Source: Plantago major
Taxonomy: Eukaryota; Streptophyta; Magnoliopsida; Lamiales; Plantaginaceae
NCBI GenBank assembly: GCA_026545765.1
Contig: CM048839.1
Coordinates: forward strand, 92,656,914 to 92,720,913
DNA length: 64,000 nt
Reading direction: 5' to 3'
Below, piece after piece: positions 32,697 to 45,149 of this stretch. The notes below the pieces were generated by a model. The model searched no databases. It had not been told where the DNA came from and saw only the letters and a list, made by a program, of their open reading frames with translations. Positions within the stretch are counted from its first letter, which is position 1. Every line of letters begins with the position of its first letter. A program made the translations under genes and the position numbers.

Positions 32697-33717
32697 TATT
32701 GGTCCAGATAACGGCAAAGTAAAAGAATAGAGAGGGGGGGGGGGGTGAATAGTCTTTTCGAACTTTTGTCGATAAAACAGTTTCTCAGATATCTGATACT
32801 TATATTTAGAGAGCGGAAGTCTTTTGTGATAAGTGCACGTGTCAGCAAGCTATAATGTGTGTAAGTACTCAACAAGTAAGTAAAATAATAAGTAAAGTGC
32901 AGTAAGTAAATAACACAAAGCTTTTTATAGTGGTATCTGAAGGTGGCGTAATCCCTCAAGTAATCCACTCGCCCTTTCTCAGGATTTGAATCCACTATGA
33001 TAAGATGATGAGTTCTCCTTACAAAATCCTATCTCTTGATCCCTTTAACACAAGGTTCCCAACCAAGTGTTCCCCCTGAGTTATTCCCTGGCTTTCTCAG
33101 CCAAGTACTTCCTCTACTCAGTAACCTATGAGCTATTCCCCAGCTTCCAAAGCTAAGTACTTCCTGTGCTCAAGGTCTGTTGGTGTTGGTTATGGTAGTT
33201 TGTCAGGTGAGCTATCTCTTATAACTTTTCAGTTATGTTCAGAGAACTATTTAATATCAAGCTTCCTGAATACTCTTTTCAGTGTATGGGAACTTGTTCT
33301 TTACTGACCCAAGTCTTGATGTTGTGCAAGAGAATGAATCTCAGATATCAGTCGCAACATTATACTTGGATTCAACTCCTTCACAATAAACAATTCTTGT
33401 TAAGGATCAGGACACATAGAACTTTCGTGCTACTTAGAATTCAAGAGCATTGGTCGCAACTGTAAGCTAGTGAGTAAGTAGGTAGAAGGCTTGTATGTTT
33501 GAATGTAAGTTGTGTTCAATGTAGTTCTTGGTGTGTCTTTCAAGCATTCTAAGTGGTGATATTTATAGTTGAAAATCATGCCGTTTGAATAGTATCCGTA
33601 AGACATATTGAAATTCAAACTATTGATATCTAAGGATAGTACTGTAGTGAGCTTTGTCTCTTTTAAGAGATTTCCTCTTTTGTTCAGACATCTATGTCTG
33701 CGTAATAAATGCAATGT
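32697..33717 (-). repeat. T9: SIRE-type LTR fragment, minus strand
   Basis: Matches the 3' 1.0 kb of the T10/T11 LTRs in reverse. It begins TATTGGTCCAGATAA (TGTTGG in T11), has a run of 11 G, and ends at GCAATGT where T10 inserted (AATGT, 33713-33717, as duplicate). It has the reversed TATTTATA box at 33559. Confidence 0.85.
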
Positions 33718-35158
33718 TGTTAGGAATATCTGTTTAGATTTTGATCAGTAACCCTAATGATTTATCTTAGCTCATAAAGGTAACTAGTACTCTTAGTTCA
33801 CTTGAACATTGTAAAAGAGGAAGCTTATTGAGTATGTTAGTCTAGCAAATCTTGTATAGGATGTTAGGTCTCTAAGTGCAATTTTTATATCTTTGAAGAA
33901 GACCTAGAAGCAAGCATCCAGAAAAAGGAAGCCTTTATTGAAGATCAGAAGATTGCACAAGATTGTTGAAGACTATGGAAAAGTGTCTCCTCAGAAACCT
34001 TGGCTCAGAAACCTTGAAGAAATTAAGTGTCCTTGGAAGACAAGTATTTCAACAAGTTGTTTCTGATGCATTATAGGTCACTGAGAAAGGACTTGCAAAG
34101 CCTCAGAAAGCTTGCATCGTTCCATTGACACTACATCACAAAAGTTAGTACAGTGCATTAATTACGTAGGCAGAGATGTCTAAGCAAAAGAGGAAATCTC
34201 TGGAAAGAGACAAAGCTCACTGCCGTACTAACTTCAAATATCAATAGTTTGAATTTCATTGTGCCTAACGGATACTATTCGAATGGCATGATTTTCAACT
34301 ATAAATATCAACACTTAGAATGCTTGAAAACACACATCTACGAACTTATTCATTCAAGCATACAAGCCTTCTGCCTACTTACTCTCTAGCTTACTGTTGC
34401 GACTAAAGCTCTTGAATTCTAAGTAGCACGAAAGTTCTAAGTGTCCTGATCCTTAACAACAATTTTATATTGTGAAGGAGTTGAATCCAGAAGATATAGT
34501 TGCGACTCATATCTGTGATTCATTCTCTTGAATAACATCAAGACTTGGGTCAATAAAGAACAACTTACCATACATTGAAAAGTGCATTAAGTAAGCTTGA
34601 TTCTATAGAGCACTCATAGATAATTGTATAAGTTCTTAAGAACCTGCTCACCTGACAAACTACCATAACCAACACCACAAAGGCGTTGAGCATAGGAAGT
34701 ACTTAGTTTGGGAAACAAAGGAATAGCTCAAAGGTTACTGAGTAGAGGACGTACTTGGTTGGGAAAACCAGGGAACAACTCAAGGGGAACACTTGGTTGG
34801 GAACCTAGTGTAAAAGGGATCAAGAGATAGGATTTTGTAAGGAGAACTCATCATCTTATTATAGCGGATTCAAGTCCTGAGAAAGGGCGAGTGGATTAGT
34901 TGAGGGATTACGCCACCCTCAGATACCACTATAATATGCTGTGTTATTTACTTACTGCTTACTTATTGCATGCTGAATACTTACACACTTTATAGCCTAC
35001 TGAGCACGTGCACTTATCACTGAAGTCTTCCGCTCTCTGAATATAAGTATCAGATACCTTCCCAGATATCTGAGAAACTGTTTTATCATCAAATGTTTGA
35101 AAAGACAATTAACCCCCCCCCCCCCAAGTCTTTTACTTTGTCGTTATCTGGACCAACA
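33718..35158 (+). repeat. T10 5' LTR
   Basis: 1441 bp, TGTTAGGAATATC to GGACCAACA. TATA box TATAAATA at 34300. A run of about 14 C lies near the 3' end (35113). Confidence 0.93.
34300..34307 (+). promoter_or_regulatory. TATA box of T10 LTR
   Basis: TATAAATA, conserved at the same place in T9, T11 and both T14 LTRs. Confidence 0.7.
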
Positions 35159-35160
35159 AG

Positions 35161-35174
35161 TGGTATCAGAGCGG
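35161..35174 (+). other. T10 primer-binding site
   Basis: TGGTATCAGAGCGG, complementary to initiator Met tRNA; two bases after the LTR. Confidence 0.92.
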
Positions 35175-35274
35175 GAGGTTCTTTAACCTTCTGCACTGAA
35201 CCTAGATCCTAGATAAGTGCCCACTAACAGCTTACAACGTACACTTGCTTTGTTTGTTTAGTGTTTGCTACAGG

Positions 35275-37802
35275 ATGTCTCTGAGCGATGCACCCGTTCT
35301 CAAGCCAGAGAACTATGAGAAATGGAAGAACAACATGATGCTTACCTGGAAGCTATCAGTGACGAGATTATCGAAGTTATAAAGAATGGCTCCATTGTCA
35401 TTCTACAAGAAAAGCAGGTCACTGAGGTTTCAAATGGTCGGATAAGGAAACAGATGCTGCTGGTTCATCCACATCTTGTACAACATCGAGTGCAAGACCA
35501 ACTGGTGAAATTGCGTATGAACCAAAGCCCAGACATCTCTGGACATCGAAAGATTCCAACATAAATAGGCTGGATGGTAAAGCAAGAAACATCAGTATTC
35601 GTTCTACTCCAGATCACATGCAGTGCAAACTGTGGTGTGCAAAAACGGAAAAAGAAGCCTGGTCACTGATTGAAGAAATCTGTGGCGGCTCTTTGAAAAC
35701 CAAGGAAAACAAGTTCGAAGTTTTGAAGCTCAAATTCCAAAATTTCAAACAAGGTCCCATCGAGACACTTGAGGAACTTGATTTCAGGTTTACAACACTA
35801 ATGAGTGAAATGGCTGCACTTGGTGAAAGTGAGAGATGCTCTAACTCTAAAAAGGTTAAGACTATCGTAAGAAGCTTGAATCATAACTAGGAACACACTC
35901 AGTACTTCTATTTTAACCAAGGAATGCCTAACATCACTCCAGTGGAGCTTTTCTCACACTTGGCAACTGTCAACTATGAGACAAAGCAAAGAGGACATAT
36001 GACTACTGAAACATCGCAGAATGTTGCTCTAGTAACTCAAGGGACTTTTGAAAAGAAGGATTCCAAAGAGGTGACTGAGGAAAATGCTCTTGTTGTAAAG
36101 CATATGTTATGAAAAAATACGTCAGTCATGAAATAAAAAGAAGAAGGACCAAAGAGAGCTGAAAAATCATCTAGGTCCCAACTATCACCATTACAAAAGT
36201 ATGCAATTGACTAGCTCGCTAAACAAGCCTGCTCAGCAAGCATCGAGTACTGAGGGAGCAGAAATCGGAATCGATGTCTGTTTCTATTGTCAGAAATCTG
36301 GTCACTTCAAAAGAGACTGCCCAGCTTACAACAAGCTAAAGACTGGTGACAAGAAAGATAGGAGAAATTTCAAGAGAAGTCAGAGATCTATGCTCACTGA
36401 GGAAAGGAAGAAGATTCAAATCCAACTGGATGCTCTTGATCTTAACTCTGAGTCTGAGGATGAAGACTCAGATAATTCTAAACTTCCATCACCAGAGTTG
36501 TGTGGCATCACTCATGAATTGGTTGACTTTGGTCAAAAGAAGAAAGAAATGTGTGGGGTTGCTGAGGAGGTCTATCCAGATTGCTCCAACATCGAGCCAT
36601 GCCTAATGGCTGATGAGGTAACCAATATTTCTCGATTTATATGAGAGTGATGAGGAAGAAATCAAAGATCTAGAACACCTTAGAAAAGAGCTGGATCATT
36701 ATGAAAGAGAATTTATGGTTGTCCAAGCTAGAACCAAAATTCTTGAGGAAGAAAATAAATCTCCTGAAAAGTAGTGTTCACAACTGCGGAAGCTATCAGA
36801 GACAAATGATGCTGAGAATGCATTTCTAAAGGCGCGTTGAGATAGGAAAGTTACATGAAGAAGCAGTGGATAAACATCAAAGGAAGTGTGAAGGTCTTCT
36901 TTCTGACAATGATGAACTCAAAAAGAAAGAATTGTCCTTCCAATCCTATGCCAAAGCTTATGACACTCTCACTGAAGAACACTCTTTCCTAAGAGATGTC
37001 TCAGAAAAAGGAGGACTTGGGCTAGACACTCAAACAACAAATAGTTCTACCACTATGAACAAGAGTGATGAAAGAATAACATTTGTTAGTAGTCAGCAAG
37101 GTGGTTCCCAAACAACCTATAGCATTGGTCAGAAAGCTAAGGTTGCTGACAAAGGAAAGTCAGTCACGACCAAACCTTTGAGGGAAAAACAAGTCTAAAA
37201 GAAATCTGATGGAAAAGTTCTTGAAAAGGAACAACATACTGGAAAGTGTAATCACCCACAGTGCTATGTTTCTTAAAAAGGGAAGATTGCTGGAGCTGGC
37301 AAATTTTCTAATGTCACGTTTTCTGGAAAGAAAAATGACCCAGAGACTAGTAAGGCTACTGAGAGGAGATCTCAGTCGGCACCACGAGCTAAAAATGGCA
37401 TTGGCTATAAAGCCATCGGGAAACAACTTGCTCATGATTACAAACTAGAGCAAGAACGATGGATGAAAGCCAGGATTGCTCACAGCAATCATCAAAAGTG
37501 GACGAAAGAGCAAGCCACAAGCAATCTGAATGCCAGGGCTAGAAGAAATCAGAGAATGAAAGCTAAGTTCGCTGAAAAGCAGACTCAGCAACCTGACAGG
37601 TATCTGAAAGCATCACGAGGTGCACCAAGGAACACACCAAGAAGGAAAATAGTTCTTGATATGAATGATGCTAGTCATTTACCTAGAATTCCTCCTTATG
37701 TTCCTTCTAGACAAAAGCATGTCCCTAAGAGATTCATTCAAAAATGGATTCTTACTAGGAGATACTTTAGTCTAGATGGTTCCATTGTTGGAATGAGAAC
37801 CT
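35275..37802 (+). pseudogene. T10 gag
   Basis: Begins MSLSDAPVLKPENYEKWKNN, the usual copia gag opening, then breaks within 25 codons. Later parts in varying frames: KFEVLKLKFQNFKQGPIETL (35700s), a zinc knuckle CFYCQKSGHFKRDC (about 36283), an acidic coiled-coil region, and RQKHVPKRFIQKW near the end. At least six frame breaks. SIRE gag is long with a coiled coil, as here. Confidence 0.85.
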
Positions 37803-40800
37803 AACTCCATGTTTCATGTTTTTTGCCTAACACTCTAAAGAAGAATCCACCATGGCATTTTGATAGTGGATGTGGGAAGCACATGATAGGAAACAAAGCA
37901 AATCTAGTTAACTACAAAGTATGTGATACAACACCAGATATCAGATTTGCAGGAGGAGAAGTGAATCCAACCGTAGGATTTGGAGATCTGAAAATTGGAG
38001 CCCTTATAATCACTGGAGTACTACATGTGAAGGGATTGAAATATAATCTTCTAAGCATGAGTCATTTTGCTAACAAAGGGTTCTCAGTGAAGATGAAATC
38101 CAAATTCTGCAAATAGATTGACAATGAGTCAAAGCAGGTAGTCTTGGTTGCTAGGCGGAAAAGTCTCTATGTTGCTGAATGGGCATCTGCCACAACTATA
38201 GAATGCCTCATGGTGAGTCAATCTGGCTACACTGAAGAAAATTGGCTATGGCACAAAAGGATGAGTCACTTGAATTTCAAAACTCTAAACAAGCTAGCCA
38301 AGAAAGAGTTAGTTGTTGGATTACCTAAAATGGCATACAAAAAGGATGGTGTATGTTCAGCTTGCCAATTAGGGAAACAAGCCAAAAGATCTTTCAAGTC
38401 TAAAACTAGACATTCTAGTGTGATGCCACTACAACCAGTTATGCAGGAAAGATGTATGGTCTGCTTGTTGTGGATGACTACTCAAGATTCACTTGGGTTG
38501 TTTTCCTCAAACAGAAATCTGATGCAAGGGTTGAGATACCAAGCCTGCTGAACAAGCTTGAAGTCATGAAAAATGAAAAGGTATATGTGATCAGAATAGA
38601 CCATGGTACTAAGTTTGTGAACCAATACATAAAAGATTTTTGTACTTGCAAAGGTATACAACATCAACTATCTTCAATAAGGACACCACAACAAAATGGT
38701 GTTGCTGAAAGGAAGAATAGGACCCTAAAAGAAGTAGCAAGAACAATGCTTGCTGACACTGAAATAAGTGAAATCTATTGGGTTGAACTGTAAATACAGC
38801 ATGCTACACTCAAAATAGATGTTTGATAAAAAAACATCATGATAAGACTCCTTATGAGTTATTGATTGGTAGACCCCTAGTATCAAACATTTAAGGGTGT
38901 TTGGTTGCAAATGTTTTGTTCTTAACAATGGTAAAAAATATCTAAGAACATTTCAACCAAAGGCAGATGGAGTATTTCTTTGTTATTCAATGAATAGCAA
39001 AGCTTACAAAATCTACAACAAAAGGACACAAAAGATTGAAGAATCTGTCTATGTAGTATTCTATGAAGGAAACAAGAAAGTACCCTTGAATGAAGAACTC
39101 TCAGATAGGTTCAAAGAACTTATGATCAAGGATTCTGAACAAGAATCTCAGAGTGGAAATGATTCTTTCATTCACCTAGAGGATGAGTCTAACGAAGAAA
39201 GGCAACCATTGCTGAGTAACAACCAGATGACTCTAAGATATGATGAAGAATTTCCTATGAGAAATCCAGAAATGGTTCAAATCAATGAGAATCTTCATAA
39301 TGAAGAGGTCTCTGAGCAGGAGGTTGCTGTGAATTGTCTCAGATACCCAGGACACCGAGCAAGTGTAAGATATCCCAAGCACATTACAAGTACCAGATAT
39401 CTTGGATACTGAACAAGTATCTTATCATGATCATACTGATACAGAAATGAATCAACATGATAATGATCCTACTAGTTCTAAACCCATTATAAAATGGATA
39501 AGAGATCATTCTGCAAACGATGTGATAGGTCCTTTAGACCAAGGGGTAAAAACTAGGAGAGCTATTGCTGAAAATGCAAATTCTCTCTATGGATGTTTCA
39601 TCTTAGACATTGAACCAAAGACCATTTAAGAAGCATTAAAAGACCAAGATTAGATCTTAGCAATGCAAGAAGAGTTGGATCAATTTGAGAGAAACAAAGT
39701 CTGGAAACTAGTTCCCTACATTGATGGAATATCTGTCATAGGAATTAAGTGGATTTTCAGAAACAAGATGAATGAATCTGGTAAAATAACCAGAAATAAA
39801 GCAAGGTTGGTTGCCAAGGGATTCACCCAGACTGAAGGACTAGATTTTGATGAGTCATATGTTCCAGTTGCAAGATTGGTTGCAATCAGACTATTTCTAG
39901 CCTTTGCAGCTCATGATGACTTTAAAGTTTACCAAATGGATGTCAAGAGTGCATTCCTAAATGGTGAGCTTGCTGAGGAAGTCTATGTTGAGCAACCACC
40001 TGGTTTTGAAGTTTCCTCAGAAAGCAAGATGGTCTATAAGCTTCAGAAAGCTCTATATGGACATAAACAAGCTCCAAGAGCATGGTACGACACATTGGCC
40101 AAATCCTTGCTAGGAAATGGATTCAAGAAAGGTGAAGTTGATAAAACTCTCTTTACATTGAGCCATGATGGGAAACTACTCTTAGTACAAGTTTATGTTG
40201 ATGACATAATCTTTGGATCTAAGGACAAGCAACTTTGTGAAAACTTTGCTGATCTCATGAAAAGTAAATTTGAGATGAGCATGATGGGAGAATTGAATTA
40301 CTTCCTAGGGTTGCAAGTCAAGCAACCGGAATATGGAATATCCATTAGTCAAACAAAGTATGCAAAAGACATGCTCAATAAGTTTAATCTAAAGCCTTTT
40401 GAGAAGAATGCTAAGATACCAATGAGCATTGGAACCAAAATGACCTATACAGAATCTGACAAGAGTGTTGAAGAACACGTATTGGAAATTAATTGGGTCT
40501 CTACTTTACCTCACAGCTAGCAGACCAGATATTCAATATGCAGTTGGTGTATGTGCAAGATTTCAGACAAATCCTATGCAATCACACTATAACACTGCTA
40601 TGAATATTCTAAGGTATGTTAAAGGTACTGTAGAAGTTGGATTGTGGTATCCAAAAGAGAGTGGTTTGAGTTTGTTTGGCTATTCAGATGCTGACTATGT
40701 TGGATCAATGATTGATAGAAAAATTACTTCAGGAACCTGTCAATTCCTTGGTACTAGATTGATATCATGGTTCAGCAAGCATAGTATATTGCCGCTAGGT

Positions 40801-41111
40801 GTTGTGCTTCACAAATCTTGTGGATACAACAACAACTCAGAGACTATGAGATCATTGAAGTGAAAACTCCCATTTTTTGTGACAACACAAGTTCTATTGC
40901 AATAACTCAGAATCCTAAGTTACATGCAAGAACAAAGCACATTGGTGTTAGACACGACTTCATTAGAGATCATGTAGAAAAAGGCAATATTGAGATACTC
41001 AAGATTGGTACAGAAGATCAACTTGCAGATATCTTCACAAAGTCTCTACAAGAGAGCAGATTCCTAGCCTTGAGACATAGTCCTGGGTTAATGGAATTGC
41101 CAAGGTGCTAA
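37803..41111 (+). pseudogene. T10 pol (protease, integrase, RT, RNase H)
   Basis: Protease: WHFDSGCGKHMIGNKANL. Pre-integrase zinc region: WHKRMSHLNF and CSACQLGKQ. Integrase: the segment with the first catalytic Asp is deleted (about 38440), though LLVVDDYSRFTWVVFLKQ, RIDHGTKFVNQYIKDF and NGVAERKNRTLKE remain. [33 protein letters not shown] and active site YVDDIIFGS, open over 285 residues (39663-40520). RNase H: GYSDADYVGS present, but the ATSTTEAEYIAA segment seen in T14 is missing near 40790. The end is HIGVRHDFIRDHVEKGNIEI and QLADIFTKSL. Inactive. Confidence 0.92.
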
Positions 41112-41454
41112 AATTGGTCACTAAGACAGGAACTCAATGAGCCAATAGAGAATATTAAGGCTTTCTGAGAAGAAATGCACTTAAACAGAGAAGGAGATAT
41201 CTGAGACAGGCACTCAGATATCATGGCTAAGTGTAAAAATTGGATAAAGAGGAATCTGAAATGGGTATTCAGATATGTGAGGACACTGAGTAAAGGGGAA
41301 CACAAAAAGAGAGAAGTAGACAAACAATACTATCTATTAGAAGTCAACTATCTCTTGTGTTTTGAAAAATTGCCATTTTTATGATAATTTTTCACACAAC
41401 ACTGGACGCTTAATTAATAGGCTCAGAAACTAGTTTGTCTCCTAGTTACAGGTT
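41112..41454 (+). other. T10 3' non-coding region
   Basis: Repeated ACTCAGATATCTGAGA-like words; no gene. The start of the spacer that precedes the third ORF in T14. Cut by T11. Confidence 0.65.
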
Positions 41455-42913
41455 TGTTGGTCCAGATAATGACAATGTAAAAGACTAGGGGTGGTGAATA
41501 TTCTTTTCAAACTTTTGACGATAAAACAGTTTCTCAGATACTTGTGAAAGTATCTGATACTAAGTCTCAGAGAGCGGAAGTCTTTTTAGATAAGTGCACG
41601 TACTCAGCAAGGTATAATGTGTGTAAGTACTCAACAAGTAATAAGTAATACAGAAAGTAAGTGCAGAAAGTAAATAACACAAAGCTTTATAGTGGTATCT
41701 GAGGGTGGCGTAATCCCTCAACTAATCCACTCGCCCTTTCTCAGGACTTGAATTCACTAAGATAAGATGATGAGTTCCCCTTATAAAATCCTATCTCTTG
41801 ATCCCTTTTACACTAGGTTCCCAACAAAGTGTTCCCCCCGAGTTATTCCCAGGTTTTCTCAACCAAGTACTTCCACTACTCAGTAACCTTTGAACAATTC
41901 ATTAGTTTCCCAAACTAAGTACTTCCTATGCTCAACGCCTGTTGGTGTTTTGGTAGTTTGTCAGGTGAGCAGGCTCTTAATAACTTCTACAATTATATAG
42001 GAGTGCTATGTAGAATCAATATTACTTAATACACTTTTCAATGTATGGTAACTTGTTCTTTATTGACCCAAGTCTTGATTAAGTTCAAGAGAATGAATCT
42101 CAGATATTAGTCGCAACTATATCTTCTGGATTCAACTCCTTCACAATATGCAAGTCTTGTTAAATATCAGGACACTTAGAACTTTCGTGCTACTTAGAAT
42201 TCAAGAGCTTTAGTCGCAACAGTAAGCTAGAGAGTAATTAGGCAGAAGGCTTGTATGCTTGAGTGTAATGTATGAAGTTCTGTGTATTCAGTGTTCAAGT
42301 GTGTCCTTCAAGCATTCTAAGTGGTGATATTTATAGTTGAAAATCATGCCGTTTGAATTAGTATCCGTTAGGCTCAATGAAATTCAAACTATTGATATCT
42401 AAAGTTAGTACGGCAGCGAGCTTTGTCTCTTTTCAGATATTTCCTCTTTTGCTCAGACATCTCTGTCTGCGTAATAAATGCACTGTACCAACTTTTGTCC
42501 TATAGTGTCAACAGAACAATGCAAGCTATCTGAGGCTTTGCAAGTCCTTTCTCAGTAACCTTTAGTGCATCAGAAACCTATTGAAATGTTTGTCTCTCAG
42601 ACACTTAGTTTCTTCAAGGTATCTGAGCCAAGGTATCTGGGGACACAATTTTCCGTAGTCTTCAGCAATCTTGTGCAGTCTTCTAATCTTCAATAAAAGA
42701 GTTCTTCTGCTGGATGCTTCCTTCTTGGTCTTCTTTAAAGATATCAAAATTACATTCAGAGACCTAACATCCTATACAAGATTTGCTAGACTAACATACT
42801 CAGTAAGTTTCCTCTTTTACAATGTTCAAGTGAACTAAGAGTACTTGTTACCTTTCGGAGCTAAGATAAGTCATTATGGTTTACGGTCAAAATCTAAACA
42901 GATATTCCTAACA
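41455..42913 (-). repeat. T11 3' LTR
   Basis: 1459 bp, plus strand TGTTGGTCCAG to ATTCCTAACA; full-length match to the T10 LTR in reverse. TATA box reversed at 42328-42335. Confidence 0.92.
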
Positions 42914-42928
42914 AATTTCCCCCTTTTT
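42914..42928 (-). other. T11 polypurine tract
   Basis: Minus strand AAAAAGGGGGAAATT directly before the LTR; T14 has AAATGGGGGAAATT at the same place. Confidence 0.85.
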
Positions 42929-43278
42929 GATCAGTCACCTATGACTATCTTTTAAAACCTAACATGAACTGGATGAGGAAACAATCCAACACTTCAACAT
43001 TTCTTATTATCTTTCATTTTTTTTTTATTTAAGTGTAGAAAGTAAACATCAACCAAATCACAAGGTGTGATCTTTCCTGGCTAGTTATCTTTTCATTAGA
43101 ATAGGTATCTGAGAGTATGTTCATCAGATAGAATACAAGTGATAGCAAGATAACTTTTACAGGATAAGCAATAAATTACAGTCAGCAAAAATAAAAAACA
43201 TTACACAACTAAGTAGGACAATAGGAAGTTCCAAGTTCCAAGTGAACATCCTACTAGTTGGTCTTCAGGTCTTCTTCC
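42929..43278 (-). other. T11 3' UTR
   Basis: Non-coding; aligns with the T14 stretch 61936-62300 (shared CAAATCACAAGGTGTGATCT in reverse). Confidence 0.65.
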
Positions 43279-45149
43279 TTAGCTTTGAAACACCTTATCA
43301 CCAAATCTCATGCAATCTTCAGAATATTCAAGGATGTAAGTCCTGACTTTCATTTCAGTTCTCCTTGTTGCAAGAGCAATTTCCTTGTAGGACTTGGTGG
43401 ATAGGTTCTTGGTCATGCTTTTGATCCATAGGTACTTGCCCCATTTCCAGACATGGACCAGCTGCTCTCCAGTGGGCTTGTAATTACCATATATCTCTTT
43501 CAGATACTTCATGTCACCCAAGTATTGATCCTCAGTCAAATAAAATGACTCATAACGTTCAACTTGCAGCTTGGTTCTTGACCCAAATTCATCAGTAATT
43601 GTATTCACATCTTCTGGTCTGTCATAAGGGCATTCTTCAGATAGGTCTTTTTTTCTGAATTCTTGTCTGACTTGTATTTCAAAGTCTAGCCATTTTTTAA
43701 CTCTATCTATAGGCAACAACTCTGGTCTACCTTTTTCTCCATGCCATCATCTATCTGAAGATGGGCACTGGTAGTCCTCCTTCATTGACTAGAAGATTTT
43801 TCAGTTTTAGTATCTAGTAGCCATTCTTCTGATGAACACACTGATAAACAAAGGGATCTAGATCATTAGTCTTTACATACTCAATCTGAGCATCTTCGGG
43901 TTTTGGTGGTGGTATTCTACCAAACTTCATGTCCCTTTCTCTTTTCCTCTTTTGTTTGGAGTTCAGACCTTTCAATGAGGGGTCTTCAGATGGGCTACCA
44001 TGCTGGATTGACTTGGTGTTTTCAGAAGGTGTCCTTGCTGCTATTGGAATTTGCAGCAATGGGTCTAGACATGCTACTTTGATTCTTATTAGGAGGATTT
44101 TAGTCATCTTCATCATCATCCTCATCTTTTTGTTGTATGACCATAAGGTCTCTGCAGCTTTCTTGTCCAGTTTTCCTTCTCTTTTCAGAGATTTCTCCTT
44201 CTTCTTCGTCTTCGGAGTCTCTGTCTTATCTTCTTCTCCTTGAGCTCTTGGCAGCTGTTGGAGGTATATGGGTCTTCGCCCTTGACCTTGTAGTCACCAT
44301 CTGTAGCTCCTGACTTGAGGTTTTGGTTTGGGCTTCTTCAGGATACATCTTCCCTTTGCCCTTTCCGTATATTCTCTTTGTATTTCCTTCCCCCTTAGTC
44401 ATTGGAGATTGATCAAAACGGACCAGGAGGCTGGCATAAGAATCTGACAGAGTGTCAAAATTCTTTTGAAGTTTTATGTAAGCCTCAATGAGTTGTTGCA
44501 TCTCCTTTCGGAGATCTTCATTTTGCTTATCAATTCCAGTTTCCTTGTTGGTCTGTTTGGAAACTTCAGCAGCCACTGAGTTTATCTGAGTTGATGCCAG
44601 TTGAATAGTATCATATGCCAGCTGCATAGACTTTCTATCTAAATCCTTTACCATCCCAAGATCTCTATGCTTTAGAACCAGTGAAGAGGTTCTTTTTTAG
44701 ATGAGCTCAGCAAACTTGGTGAAATCTGATGGTACAGATTCAGTAACCTCCTTGTCTTGATTTTCCAGTTCCCTGAAGAGTTTGAGCATAATATTTGATA
44801 TATTCTCAAAGTCAAAAGTATGCACATTAGGAACTTTTAGAAATATGGTGGGAGCCAGGATATTCCACTTGAGATGTGACCCAATAGTATGATTATCCTT
44901 AACAGGATAACTGGTTAGGTCAGCATCCTCATGCTCCTCTTCATTGACTTCTTCATCTTCGTCTTCATCATCCTCCCATGTGTCTTCATTTCCTAGTCCA
45001 GCAATCATCTCAGACATGGGTTTCTTCAATTTTCCAGTAGAAGAAGGAATACATGCTATTTCAGGAATCTTTTTTCTTGATGTCAGCAGCTTCTTCAGCA
45101 TCCATTTCTTCGATAAGTTTCTGCACATCAAGTTGTAGTTGTTTCTGCT
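43279..45149 (-). pseudogene. T11 third ORF, C-terminal half
   Basis: Collinear with T14 59900-61935. Reading the minus strand: PMSEMIAGLGNEDTWEDDED, APTIFLKVPNVHTFDFENI, ESVPSDFTKFAELI, then a coiled-coil block with NFDTLSDSYASLLVRFDQSP and MTKGEG, a basic region (VTTRSRAKTHIPPT, KQKRKRERDMKF), and a C-terminal domain WLDFEIQVRQEFRKKDLSEE followed by YESFYLTEDQYLGDMKYLK. The domain closes with a basic segment and ends MRFGDKVFQS. Four frame breaks. Function unknown; SIRE third ORFs are often called env-like, but no membrane segment is visible here. Confidence 0.75.

Larger units (their letters stand above)
33718..41454 (+). mobile_element. T10: SIRE-like Ty1/copia element, interrupted after pol by T11
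   Basis: 5' LTR 33718-35158, Met-tRNA primer site, gag with coiled coil and zinc knuckle, then PR-INT-RT-RH in copia order. Gag and pol are split by many stops and shifts, and deletions remove catalytic residues. The element ends in 3' non-coding sequence where T11 entered (41455). Its third ORF and 3' LTR are expected beyond the window. Sequence is 75-90% like T14 by eye. Confidence 0.88.
41455..45149 (-). mobile_element. T11: SIRE-like copia element, 3' part, minus strand
   Basis: 3' LTR at left (41455-42913), polypurine tract, then the C-terminal half of a third ORF on the minus strand. Interrupted at 45150 by T12. AGGTT (41450-41454) is the likely target duplicate in T10. Gag-pol and 5' LTR should lie right of the window. 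Confidence 0.85.
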
